In this document: in pieces, positions 1 to 10,781 of the stretch
Layout: each line of letters starts with the position of its first letter
Numbering within the stretch: position 1 is the first letter of the stretch
NCBI GenBank assembly: GCA_039621445.1
Contig: CP154957.1
Coordinates: 42,807,857 to 42,871,856, forward strand
Direction: 5' to 3'
DNA: 64,000 nt
DNA from: Euglena gracilis
Taxonomy: Eukaryota; Euglenida; Euglenophyceae; Euglenales
Position numbers and translations under genes: made by a program
The notes under the pieces: generated by a model
The model's input: the letters and a program-made list of their open reading frames with translations, nothing else
Told to the model about the DNA's origin: nothing
The model's database searches: none

Positions 1-1185
1 GACCCCTCGCCACAGCGTGCCAACCCCCCGAAGCACCGTAAGAGAAACAGTCGCAACAACAAAATTCTGTATATTTTGCGACTCCGCCAGAAGACGGAGG
101 GGGGCAGAGTAAAATCAACCAAGCGGCACGGAAAACCCCGCAAACAATGCAAATTTTGCCAAAAGAGCAAACAAAACGCTTGTGTGCCCCCTCCCTTTCC
201 AAGGGAATCACCCCCAAACAACTCCTTCCTGGGAGAAGACCTGCATGACCTGTGGCCCAAAAATGGCCACAAGATGTGAATCAAACCATTGAAAAGCAAA
301 TCAGAATGAAGCAGATTACCATGACATTGCAAAAAAAAAATGGACAGACAAAAACCTTCGACTTTTTAGGCACATCAACAGGAATCAGAAAACACACACG
401 ATAGGCATTCCCAACATAAATGGAGCAGTTTGTCCAGATCAATCTCCAACAAACTCCTTCCAATAAGTTCATTTCACCTCAAGCCACCTGTGTACAGGGT
501 CTCAGCACCATATAATCATTTGCAACAGTGCCTCAGCCACTTCTGCATGATAGACTTCAGAAATTTCTTGCCTGTGATCTGCAGCAGAGAAAGATGGCTG
601 GGGAAAGTAAGATCAAAATGTTTACGCGAAAAAGATGTCAGCTAGCTAATTTCCCATCGCGGCCAGCCAGACCTCCTCCTCCTCTTTCAGATCCTCTCCT
701 CCTCTAAATCCCCCCCAGCCGTGGCTGGCCATGGCAGCCTGACCTCCTCCTTTTTTTTGTCAGCCAGCCAGCCGTGGCTAGCCAGATACGCCAGCTCCAA
801 GGTCAGTCAAGGCACTCTAAACGTCCTGGGGTTTGGGGGGACCTAGTTTGATGACCAACCCAACTTTTTTTTGCATTGGGAAGCGACCAAAAACAGGCAA
901 AATTTCAGTCAAAACCATTTTCAGGCAACCTTTTCTTTGGAACAATTCTGTCGGAATACCATGCCCCCCCCCCCCGCTGAGCGATCCTCCGTGGTATTCA
1001 GTCAGTTCTTTGGCCTGTCAATAACCCCCATCGCCGAGTGACACCCGTCGGTGGCCTTCGGGACTGTTTTGCGTATTTCGACAAGCAAACAAAACAGGTT
1101 TGAAACCCCCATTCTGCCACCACTGGCCTGCCCTCACTCGGATTGCCTGTGCCAAATTGCCACCCGGGGATCCAACCCGTTTGAT
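1..1185. other. No gene recognised; low-complexity non-coding DNA
   Basis: I recognise no conserved protein in this stretch on either strand. It contains pyrimidine-rich tracts around 660-770 and a C12 run near 963. The last 30 bases before 1,217 may belong to the broken hAT transposase described next. Confidence 0.4.
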
Positions 1186-1217
1186 TTTGCAGAATGCACA
1201 TATCTCAAGTTCTTGCA

Positions 1218-3016
1218 CAGGGCTGGATAGAGGTAGAGGGATAAAGGTGGAGAGGTAGAGGTCACCTCTACCTCTACTATCCCTCTATGTCACATGGAAG
1301 TGCGCTTTAAGGTGTTCAAAAAACTGCACTGGTGGTCCCTTTCCGGAAACCTTTTGCACACACAACTGAAAGAAATAGAATGCAATTTTTTGAACCCCCC
1401 AAAAGAAACCCTTGACACCAAAACTGGTCCCTACCTGTGGCACTAAAAGTGTTCCCCAAACTGCCCAACAAAGCCCTTTTCAAAAGCCCTTTTGGCAAAA
1501 AAAACAAACAAACAAGTAAAACAACCTTTTGACTGCACCAAAGCAAAGACGAACGTTGCAACAAAGGAGAGAGCATGCAATTCACAGCAACAGGGTCGTG
1601 TGTTTTTTTTACAAAACACCAAAGGACCCTGACACCTTCTCTTTCATTACTTCTTCTTATTTCATCGCTTCTTCTTTCATTACTCTTCTTCTCTTGGTTT
1701 ATCTTCTTTTTCTTCACATTTCAACCTGGGAGTGAAAGGATGACAAATGAAAGACAACAGAATGACATGCAATGTGGTACCACTGAAAAACATGCATAAT
1801 TAGAATTCAATTCACAGAATTACAGTTTTAAGGCGAATTGGAAAGCAAGAACACAGAATGCCAAGGCCAAAATGTCACCAAAACACCAGGCCAAAGACAC
1901 AGAGCTGCTGCCAAGTGCTCTGTGACATGGCAGCAAAGTTCCAAAACTGTAAAACACAAACAGAAAACCACGAGAACGCTCAGAAAATCATATAAAAACA
2001 GAACGCACAACAGAAGACATGCCACACGAGAGGGTGGGAAAAAATTGTCATCCAGTGGACCAAAATTTGGAAAATATGCCACATTTTTGAAAGTGGTCCA
2101 AATGCGCCAGAAAAGACCTGTGCAATCATTCTTCAAAAGACACCTTCAGATGGGCCTACCTGCTTCAATCTTCAAAAAATCTTGCATCGATGCATTCCTG
2201 ATCCTCCAAATAGCTTGTATCTGAAGTTAGAAGAAAGATAAAACCAAATTCCAAAAGGGAGAAACACCTGAAGGTAAGAAGATTACGAGCGCGAGAAGCA
2301 AGGCGCTTTGCGTGAATCCCAAGCAGTCCGTTCGTTATACAACTTTACCGCTTGTCAGCCTTTTTTTCAAAATGTGAAGTAATCTGTCACACGGTGGCGT
2401 TGTCAAGTAAATTTTGCATTCCTGTATTAAAGGGGGTGTACCCCCGCGCCCCCCCCCCCCGCGACCCCCCCGCGACCCACACATGGAGAGTTGCCAAATC
2501 CAAGGAGCTAAAAATGGCACCCAATTAGGATTTGGCACCCAAATTAGGAATCAAATTTGCCAAAAAACGCGTGATAAATTCCTAATTGGATCTATTTTTG
2601 GACCCAAAAGTTCTAAAAATAGGTTACATGTGACGTTGCATGTGAGGTCGCACTGGTCACATGTGACCTGTCAAAACTGCCCCCGCGACCCCCCCCCCAC
2701 GACTCATACACCCCCAAAGAAAATTTATGCCAAACGAAGGCAATTTTATGGAAAAAAATCAGAAATTGGCCATTCCTGTCACAAATCTCTTTTAACAATT
2801 TTTGAAACCACCCATCCGGATATTTTTTCTCATTCCTATCCTAGATAAGATGTGTTGAGATGCTAGTTTCCCAAATTTGAGGCATCTGGAGCCTTTTGTG
2901 GCCTTTATTGGTGCCAGTTTATCACATTTTATGGCATAGAGGTGGAGGTAGAGGTAGAGGTGGGTCAGATAGAGGTAGAGGACTTTGACCTCTACCTCTG
3001 CCCCTATCCAGCCCTG
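1218..3016. mobile_element. 1.8 kb TIR element inserted in the hAT transposase relic
   Basis: The left end reads CAGGGCTGGATAGAGGTAGA. The right end is its near inverse (CTCTGCCCCTATCCAGCCCTG area, ending at 3,016). The flanks are TCTTGCA (1211-1217) and TCTTGGA (3017-3023), an imperfect target duplication of hAT-like size. Removing the element joins a reading frame coming out of 1,190-1,217 to the hAT frame that begins at 3,019, so it appears to have landed inside that gene. No transposase of its own is recognisable, so it is probably non-autonomous. It carries a copy of the 2,440-2,710 repeat family. Confidence 0.6.
2440..2715. repeat. Interspersed repeat, copy 1 (CGCGACCCCC-bordered)
   Basis: A roughly 270-bp unit bordered by CCCCGCGACCCCCC runs. 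Its core includes AATTCCTAATTGGATC and a TGTGACGTTG / GGTCACACTGGTCAC segment. A clearly homologous copy lies at 8,930-9,265 in the same orientation. Confidence 0.7.
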
Positions 3017-3818
3017 TCTTGGACAAACCTTCAGTTGCCAATGCTTTGCAGCTTATGCAACGAAAAACTTGCACGCTGGCAGAATGTGTTGAGATTTGGA
3101 TCGAGTTGCTGGAAAGAGTTCCAAAAAAAACAAGGGGGCCATACTGTTATTTTGGAACGAAGCAAATAGGTACTTTCTTGTCCTTTTTTTTTGTTGGCGA
3201 ATGTGTTAGACCATCGATTTTGTGGGAGGAGTCTGTCGCCATCTCAGATTGCTGCACCTAGACAATATGCAGATACTTTGGGTAAGAAGTTGGGACAGCT
3301 TTGACGCTGTTTCTTGCCAAGAGTGGTCCTTTTGTCCCCAGTCTCAAACAAGTGGGATCACCCACAAGAAGTGGGTGATCCCACTCCTTGGTGGCAGGCC
3401 GGTCGTCTCTCGGGCTTCCCTGACCCCCTTGTGTTTGTTGCCTTGCGGTTGTGTGCGTGCATTATTTCCACTGCCAACCCGCAACGTAATTTGTCAACCA
3501 TGGGGTCAAATGCAACAATTCGGGGTTCATGGGCAGAAATGTGTTGATTCAAACCTGGTGCCATGCATCAATGAGAAAATTTTTTAAGGAGTCACGTGGT
3601 AGCCTCGTCAAACAAAAGAGTGCTTTGGGAGGTTCAAGATGAGGAATTGTTGCATTTCATCACACGTGTATGGTAAGCTACGTTCTCGCCTATCAGTTGA
3701 CAAGGCGAACAAGCTAACTTTCCTTTACCGTTGTTTAAATGAGTTTGGTTGCGACAATCAGACAATGAGGAGTGAACCCTCTGAAATACAGCGGCCTTTC
3801 AAATGTGCCATGCCTTGA
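3017..3818 (+). pseudogene. hAT-superfamily transposase, degraded C-terminal part
   Basis: Three blocks match the C-terminal half of hAT transposases. The block from 3,019 reads LDKPSVANALQLM...TLAECVEIWIELLE. The block from 3,194 reads LANVLDHRFCG...LSPSQI. The dimerisation region (3,320-3,530) contains PTPWWQAG and ANPQRNLSTMG, and is followed after a probable short intron by YGKLRSRLSVDKANKL with a stop at 3,816-3,818. In hAT elements this region forms the dimer needed for cut-and-paste transposition. The copy is broken: the first two blocks are out of frame across a T9 run (3,184-3,192), there is an in-frame TGA at 3,302-3,304, and a 1.8 kb element interrupts the 5' side. The catalytic N-terminal part is not visible. 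It may be a relic of the autonomous partner of the CAGG-ended MITEs in this window, which is an inference. Confidence 0.75.
3351..3385. repeat. Perfect 15-bp hairpin
   Basis: AGTGGGATCACCCAC, a 5-base AAGAA loop, then the exact inverse. It lies at the start of the hAT dimerisation block, in coding sequence. Confidence 0.85.
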
Positions 3819-4225
3819 TTCACTTGGAACAAAGGCTACCTGCATCAACAAAAACAAAATGTCATTTTCTCGTTCATCTCCCTCGAATACGGTTTTTGAC
3901 TTTTTTTCCTTGAGAAAGGGTGATAAAAAAAACTATAAATTTTGCATATTCAAAAAAAATGTTTTTTATTTTTTTTTATTATAAAAAACACGTTTTTTTT
4001 AAAAAAACGCCAACCCTGTGTACAGCCTTGTTTGCCGCTTTTTTGTGAGTTCACGGGTGTAAACAGACTGAAAGAACCACTGGAACTTTGGAAACTGTGA
4101 GTTGGAGGAAGGCACCACTTGGGTTTCTGGCTTCGCTGAAGAGTACACACACACCACGGCATTCAGGTAGCCCCAGAAGGAGGATGCTTTCAATGCATTG
4201 GCTCTGAATCTTTGACGGCCTGTGC
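3819..4225. other. No gene recognised; A/T homopolymer-rich
   Basis: I see only A- and T-runs, including a palindromic cluster at 3,950-4,005. No coding or structural RNA signal was recognised. Confidence 0.4.
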
Positions 4226-4227
4226 CC

Positions 4228-4500
4228 ACCGTTGATCACAGTTGCCTGATCTGGGCAGCGTCCTCAACCAACGAACTGGGATCAATCACCCAGCCGGCCC
4301 AGGCAACAAAAAAGTCATCCAGATCATCGTACACTCCCTTAGGTCTTGGCACAGCTGATGAAATTCCATCAGATGTGCCAAGGCACAAGCCTCCTGATTT
4401 TCTGATCCAGATGGCTTTTTTGCTGTTGCTTGTTGGAGCAAAGTCTCGTGAACCGGATTGACGACAGGCAGGGATGGCCCTCGTTTTTTAACCAATTGTT
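4228..4500 (-). pseudogene. Unknown multicopy coding family, copy C (internal segment)
   Basis: On the minus strand this reads NPVHETLLQQATAKKPSGSE, then ALAHLMEFHQLC. After a frame change it reads YDDLDDFFVAWAGWVID. The 13.2-13.5 kb copy has the same order of motifs: a PQHGNLL block, [18 protein letters not shown], then [18 protein letters not shown]. The two are clearly homologous at the protein level, but both are frameshifted. I do not recognise the family. It could be part of a transposon protein or a multigene host family. Confidence 0.5.
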
Positions 4501-6180
4501 TCAAAACTCGTTTTTTTTCCCTTCGAAAACCCCGGTTTTTTTTGAAAACAAAAACTGTCTTTTCGGCCTTTGCGGCCCCCCGTTTTTTTTAAAAAAAACC
4601 CGGGGGACTATTTAGACACAAAAGCGCATCCAAAGGCGGGGGAACGGGCTTTTACTCAGAGTCGGTATCACAGGAGTATTTCTCTTTGCCCTTGTCAGTC
4701 GGCAGTTTGGTGCAACAGTTTTGGGCACTTGGGGCAAGTCAAGTGCAACAGTTTTTGGCGGTTTGGCACATCTTTGGGGCCAAACTGGTCCAAGACTCAA
4801 TCGAGCATTCCCTGGGGGGAGGGGTGGCCAAAGAAAGCCTGACCAAAAAATGACCAAAAAATTGAAAAGCCTTGGAAACACAGGAGGCCAAGCTGTTTGG
4901 CTGAAAGTGGTCCACAAACCCTGAAACACTGGGACATGCCTGGCCAAAAACTTGCCTGTAAAACTGGTATGTATGATTTTTTTTAACAGCTCATCTTGGC
5001 GTCCTGCGAAAAAATGGCAACATTTGTGCCCAAAACTGCAAACAAACCACCACCCTTTTTGGTTTTCCGTCTTGGTGCACAAAAAAAAACCCCAAACTAA
5101 GGACAGAAAATGGAATGTCGAAACTCTCAGAAACAGCCTAGTCTCAGTCCTGGCTTACTTTTCTCAATATTGTTTCCATTGATGTGAGAGGTGGAGGTCA
5201 TAATGTATGTTCGGGTCGGGAGCTGACGTCCTCCAGGTTCTGCTAGAAGCAGAAGCAGGGAATTTAAACGAAGGTGAAGGAAAGAATAATTCCCTGGGAC
5301 AGCGGAGTTTTTTTTATTTTATTTGCTTAAGGACCGCCCTGCTCTTGGATGAGGTTGCGGCTTTCAAAACCAATGGCAAGTTTTCAAGAACAGAAAGTCA
5401 ATGACTCCGTTTTTAGTGCGGATTGCTGAAGGTGTTCTGTTTTTCAAAGGGAATCAAAAAACCCCTCCCCCCTGAAGAATCGGTTTTGGGCCGTGGTGCC
5501 TTGAAAATGACCATTTTTGGCCCCCAGCTCCTTCGGCACCATGGGTGTGCTGTAGCATACCACCTAAAAGCCTGACACCCTGGGAACAACCTTCCTAACA
5601 AGGAGCCTGGTGGAAACAGAGCCAGCGGCTTTCTTTTCGGAAACCCCCAGGAGAGCCGGCCCTCAGGAGGGGGGAAGGGGGGACGTTGTTAGGTTGGACT
5701 AGCGAAATCTCCTTGCGAAAAATGGACATTTTCGAGACATTTTCACTCAAAATTTCTCTCAGAGTGGGTCAAAAATGTCTTATCTGTTGCCTGCCATAAA
5801 ACATTCCCAATTTGGAGCCCTCCTGGACTCCAAGTTGGTTTCATTTCGAGAAACTCGTGAGGGTTTACCTGCTGTGGGCAGGCAACCCAGAGCACAAGGC
5901 CCTACCGAGTACTGAGAAGGGTAGACCAGCAGGCCATCATCCTCTGTGTTCCCAAATGGATTCCGCCATATCTTCCGGTTAGGCCTGAGCCTGAAATTTC
6001 AAAACCTCAAACCGTGGGCAATTCAATGCAACACTTCAACAAGCGGGGGGCCAACAAGTATGTGAAGGTCACCCCTTTTGCACCGTGTCCGGCCGCTGCT
6101 TCTGTGTGGGAAGGTGTACCTGGTCCGGTGGGAGCAGTGCACGCCCAGCATCGCCTAGCACCGCCCAGCCTCATCAGAGG
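4500..6180. other. No gene recognised
   Basis: Homopolymer-rich sequence with no conserved reading frame that I can name. CAGGGATGGC near 4,467 and its inverse CCATCCCTG near 6,590 may be ends of a small element family inserted in the multicopy coding family, but I cannot pair them. Confidence 0.3.
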
Positions 6181-6299
6181 TGCTTCATCCAGAGGGAAAG
6201 CTGCCAAATTCCTTCATCCATTCCCCTTCGGCCGGCCAACCACATGCAAGTTGGCCCTGGTCGGCCCTGGTCGGCCTGGCCGGGGGTCCAACGCAGCCC

Positions 6300-6712
6300 A
6301 TTGGTTGTTGAAAAGGCTTTCTGATCTTTTCTTTGCTGTATTCCAGGCACGTGTTCCTGAAGAAGCCCATGCAGTCCACCAATACATCCACAACGGCTTG
6401 TCTTATCTGTTGTTCTTCCAGCACCATGCGGGTGGGGTCGTTCGGTCCGAAGCATATCCACACAGGATCCCCAACTCTCATCAAGAGACAGCCAGATGCC
6501 GCGATTCCAAATCCAAAAAAAACGGACGGTGTTTTTTTTTGAAACCAACAAAAGCATCTTTTGTTTTTTTCGAAAAAAACAAAAGCGCCATCCCTGACTA
6601 CAGGTGGGTTCCTCCTGTCGTCGATGACTTTCTCCAACGCGGCCGAAAATTCAGAAGTTTTCGGGGTACGAGGGAGCATCCTGTCCATGATAATAGCCGC
6701 ACGTTTTGCCAT
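6300..6712 (-). pseudogene. Unknown multicopy coding family, copy B (N-terminal segment)
   Basis: From 6,712 on the minus strand: MAKRAAIIMDRMLPRTPKTS, then EKVIDDRRNPPVV. The copy at 13,182 begins [20 protein letters not shown], so the start and first 45 residues are shared. An A/T-rich insertion (about 6,525-6,590) follows. After it a frame that looks coding continues (VWICFGPNDPTRMVLEEQQ, then QAVVDVLVDCMGFF) with no match in the other copies. Function unknown. Confidence 0.45.
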
Positions 6713-6954
6713 TAGCAAAGAAAAGAGACTGGGGGAGTCATAGGGTTTCAGTCCACGAAATACAGTGCAAGCGCCGACCCCCCCGATGCCTGCAATGTAT
6801 TTCGTGGACTGAGTCCACAAATTTCAGAGCATGCGCCCAGTGGACTGAATTTCCTCCCCCAAAAAACGCTCTCAAAACCACCCCCCGCGATGCGTGAAGC
6901 CAATCCACGATACAGGGCAGGCGCCGGGCCTCTGGGTCCACAATTATAGATAAA

Positions 6955-7012
6955 ATTGTGGGTGTAACCCGTGTACAGGCCGTATAGCGGGTTACACCCA
7001 CGATCTTTTTAT
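6955..7012. repeat. Hairpin of the GGGTTACACCC type
   Basis: Inverted arms GTGGGTGTAACCCG and CGGGTTACACCCAC. It is related to the larger hairpin at 7,497-7,592 and lies next to the same GGCGCCGGGCCTC border. Confidence 0.6.
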
Positions 7013-7243
7013 AATAACAGTTGAGTCGTTTTGTTTGACCCCGATTCTGTTTTCATGGGACAGACTTGGGCGCAAAATGCTCCCACCCGACCCTCGTCAT
7101 AAATGCAGGCTCGGGCGCGAGTCCAGGGGTCCTAAAAGCGGATTTAATCATGTAGCACACTGAAATTTGCCATTTGGGGCCACTTGGGCGGGTTTCCAAT
7201 TCTGGTGAAAATTACTGCTGTTTTAGAATAAGAGTACCGTGCA

Positions 7244-7400
7244 GTGGAAACATCTCCGTTGAGAAGAACTTTTGATCGAGGGGTAATTTGGTACCCCAAC
7301 GTTTGCACGCAGCCAGAGATACGCTCGCGATCGTCAGATTGGCCAGAATCAGAGTTGAAATTTGTGGTGCTTTTCAGTGCTTTTCGGTTTAGGAAGCATG
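7244..7400. repeat. Repeat sharing GCCAGAGATACGCTCGCGAT, copy 1
   Basis: The segment around 7,312-7,338 shares GCCAGAGATACGCTCGCGAT and flanking bases with 7,999-8,025. The spacing to the preceding sequence is also similar, so this is a dispersed repeat of at least about 100 bp. Confidence 0.6.
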
Positions 7401-7496
7401 ACAAACCATGCAGAAACGGTCAAATCGACGACCCGCGGGGTCCAGGAGGTCCAGAAAATTGTGAAATTAGGATTTCCGAGGGACAGGAAACTATAT

Positions 7497-7592
7497 AAAA
7501 ATTGTGGGCATAACCCATAAGGCCGTATAACGGGTCAAGGGCGTCGTAGACCCGTTATACGGCCTGTATATGGGTTATAGCCCACAATTTTT
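7497..7592. repeat. Long hairpin, about 40-nt arms
   Basis: Arms begin AAAAATTGTGGGCATAACCC and end GGGTTATAGCCCACAATTTT. They also include GGCCGTATAACGGGT and its inverse. Followed by a GGCCCGGCGCC border shared with 6.9, 12.3 and 13.8 kb. Confidence 0.75.
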
Positions 7593-7910
7593 CTGTAACC
7601 GTTAATTAAGAGGCCCGGCGCCCTGTATTTCGTTGACATACTTCACGCCATGGTTTAGGGCACTTTTGGGACGTCTTTTTTCCCCCAAAATTTTCTAAAA
7701 ATCTTATTCACGAAATACGGCCTGTATTCGTGAATACAAAATAGCTTGTATTATTGGGGTAAGTTATTGGGGGGCACTTTGGTGGGGGGGGGGCGTGCGC
7801 CAAAGGCGCCCGGTCCCCTCCAAAGGCCCCCACAATGCTTTTTGGTTTTTGAGCAAAAAGTGCTATTTTCACACCTTCACGCTGTGTTTCTCCTCAGTCT
7901 GTTCTCCTAA

Positions 7911-7945
7911 AAATGGCGAAGAAAGCGGCAAATACCATCGTCTGA
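7911..7945 (+). pseudogene. Unknown multicopy coding family, copy D (5' stub)
   Basis: The sequence leading to ATGGCGAAGAAAGCGGCAAA here matches the leader and first codons of the 13,182 copy. That includes the upstream stretch with TCTGTTCT about 20 bases before the ATG. The frame stops after about a dozen codons, so only the 5' end was copied or survives. Confidence 0.45.
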
Positions 7946-8304
7946 TGAGAAGAGCTTTCAACTGAGGGGTGAGTTTGTACCTGAACGATTGACACAGCCA
8001 GAGATACGCTCGCGATCGTCAGAATTTGGCAAAATCCATAGTCTAGATAGTAGCGTAACATTGGAGTGGTCGGAGATTGGTCCTGGGAGTGTCCTTTGAC
8101 CAAAGGTTGGGAACACCGCCAGCGTCTCTGACGCTGCTTTACACAGGGCGCTGGGTTCCAAACGGAGCCGGTGTTCCCCACCCCTTTTCTGATATAGATT
8201 CTTCGCCTAAACACAGATTCAAACAATAATAAATAAACAAATAATGACATATTTAAGGTGCATTAACCATTGAAATTGACATAATTCTTATGCTCTTCTC
8301 ACAG

Positions 8305-8500
8305 TTGCCAAATGAACGAAACACTCTTTCACAATGCTCAAGTTTCTGAGTTGCTGAGCAATTTGGCATTACCTCATAGTTTGAAAGAAGCTGGAGATGT
8401 TGCACTTCACCTTAGGCATTTCACCGAGAGCAATTATTTCACCGTGATGTTTGCTATTGTTCTTTTCTACATCTTGTATGCCTCCACTCTCTTTCTTCAA
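8305..8500 (+). CDS. TMEM41-like exon 1
   Basis: Follows the acceptor CTTCTCACAG. It encodes [10 protein letters not shown], then [17 protein letters not shown] and the hydrophobic segment [18 protein letters not shown]. Family alignment ends the exon at CTTCAA (8,500), where no GT or GC follows. The nearest GT donor (8,507) would add Leu-Pro before TFSIPG. Which donor is used is open. Confidence 0.8.
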
Positions 8501-10199
8501 CTTCCAGTGGAAGGAGTCTTTTTGGAGAACCTCAGTTTTTTATCATCTAACCCCCCCCCACTTATAAACCCCCCGGGTTTTGTAGAATCTGGTTTGGTTG
8601 GTCGGCAGAAGGGGGGATGGTCATGAGTGAAGGAATTGTTGGTGAAGATCCGACCACCCAAAATGACCCCCAAAACCCCCCGACATTGGCACTTTTTGGC
8701 AAATTTGGTAAAAAATGTCATTTTTTTTGACAATGGACAGATTGCCAAAAAATGAGGTTTTGGGTGGCTTGCGGCCGAAAAAATTGGGGTTGTAATTCTG
8801 GGTTTGGTTGGTCGGCCTGAGGGGGGGGGTTGATAAGTGGGGGGGGTACGCATTGTCACCACTGCCGCCCCTCATTCTTGGAACAGATTGGCTAATTCTC
8901 AAACATTCTCAAACATTTTTTTTTGCCAGGGACCCCCCCCCTCGCGCCCCCCCCCGCGACCCCCCCCCCCCGCGACCCCCCGTGACCCACACATACAGGG
9001 TTTCCGGATCCCAGAGGGTTTCCGGATCCCAGTGGGAGCCAAAAGTGGCACCCAAAGTACAAATTAGGAATTGGCACCCAAATTAGGAATGAAAATTGCC
9101 AAAAATGTGTGACAAATTCCTAATTGGATCTATTTTTGGACCCAAAAGTTCTAGAAACAGGTCATGTGTGACGTTGTAAGTGAGGTCACACTGGTCACAC
9201 GTGACCCGTCAAAACTGCCACGTTCCCCCCGCGACCCCCCCCCCGCGACCCCCCCGCGACCCGGGCTTTTTGAAAATTTTTGGCATGCACATTTTGGTTT
9301 TTCAGACCGAAGTAAATAATATTGCATTGTGCATAATATTGCAAGTTGCATCCACCATCGTCATAGCACAATTCCACTGCAGTATCGCAGCTTGTACCCT
9401 CACCCTTGCAGCTCTTACCTTCAAAACACGTCTGTGCAGTTTTCCTACGCCTGAAATTACTCCTCGAACAGTTGCATCACAATGGACTGTCCTCATTTGG
9501 TAGCATTTTGGTCCTTGTCCTTTCACCAAAATCCTCAATTCTCCTGGTGTGTTACAAAAACCATGTCGGTGAAGATTTTTTGGAACGGAGTGTTACTATT
9601 TTATATGCATTGCATTCACAGAAAAATCAAACATTGATTTTCCATGTTTTCTATTTAACCCAAACTTAAGCCTTGGGTGAAAGAATTCCTTGGGGGGATG
9701 GCATAGACAGGTGCTCAGCCTCAGGGTCCCGCACCCCGACACTGTCGGCCACCGTCGGGTGGACGTAAATCACGTCGTCGCGCACCCCCAGCTCCTGTGC
9801 CAGTGCCGCCACCTTCGGGCCATTGAGCTGCGGGGCCACCAAGAAGGCCAAGCGGCGGCGACCGCCCGTCAAACACAACAGCACCCAGAGCCAGGCTGTT
9901 TTTGTTGCACAGAAGAGTCTTGGAACAGAGGGTGGGCAAGATGGGCCCTCAATGCCAAACAAGAAAGAAAGCAAAGCTAAAAAAAATTCCTATTTTTGCC
10001 AAAAAATGAAAACATATAAAAAAACACAAAAAAAAACGGGTTGACATTTTCCCCTCCCTGTTTGGGAAACCCGTGGGAGTCCTGCTCGCTGCCAGTGCAT
10101 TCCTATACAATAATCACATGCCCTCAATTCTCAATCCCATGGAGGTGGGGCAACCTCACCTCAAACACCCAGCCTGCCCAGGACTGATGGAACGCCGCC

Positions 10200-10231
<32 letters not shown>

Positions 10232-10246
10232 TTATATATATATGTG

Positions 10247-10278
<32 letters not shown>

Positions 10279-10306
10279 TATAGATATATATATATATATC
10301 TATATA

Positions 10307-10362
<56 letters not shown>

Positions 10363-10750
10363 CAGAACTTGATCACCACACTGCACCTAATTCTGGAGTG
10401 CACTCGCCCGGCATTGCCAGAGCTGAAATGGGGTCCCTAGGAACTTTCCATTCTCAATTATGGGGGGGGGAGGTGGTTTATATATGTATATGTATATATG
10501 CATATGCTATGTGTATGTTTATGTACCCTCACCCCCCCCTCAAAGTGGCCACCCTCCAGGCGCCACAGAACCCCTAAACGGCCACTCTGGGGGAGGGGAC
10601 ACTTTGGGGGGGGGGTCATTTTTAGGGCTTCGGCACCGAAAAAATGGCCATTTTTGAGGGGGGTAAACCAAATTTGCCAAAAAATCGTGGCCACTCTGAA
10701 GGGGGGGACATTTTGAGGGGGGGGTGAGGGTATATATATATATATATACA

Positions 10751-10781
<31 letters not shown>

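Noticed and set aside
10073-10440. Tyr-Ile repeat protein
   Set aside because: Pure (TA)n microsatellite.
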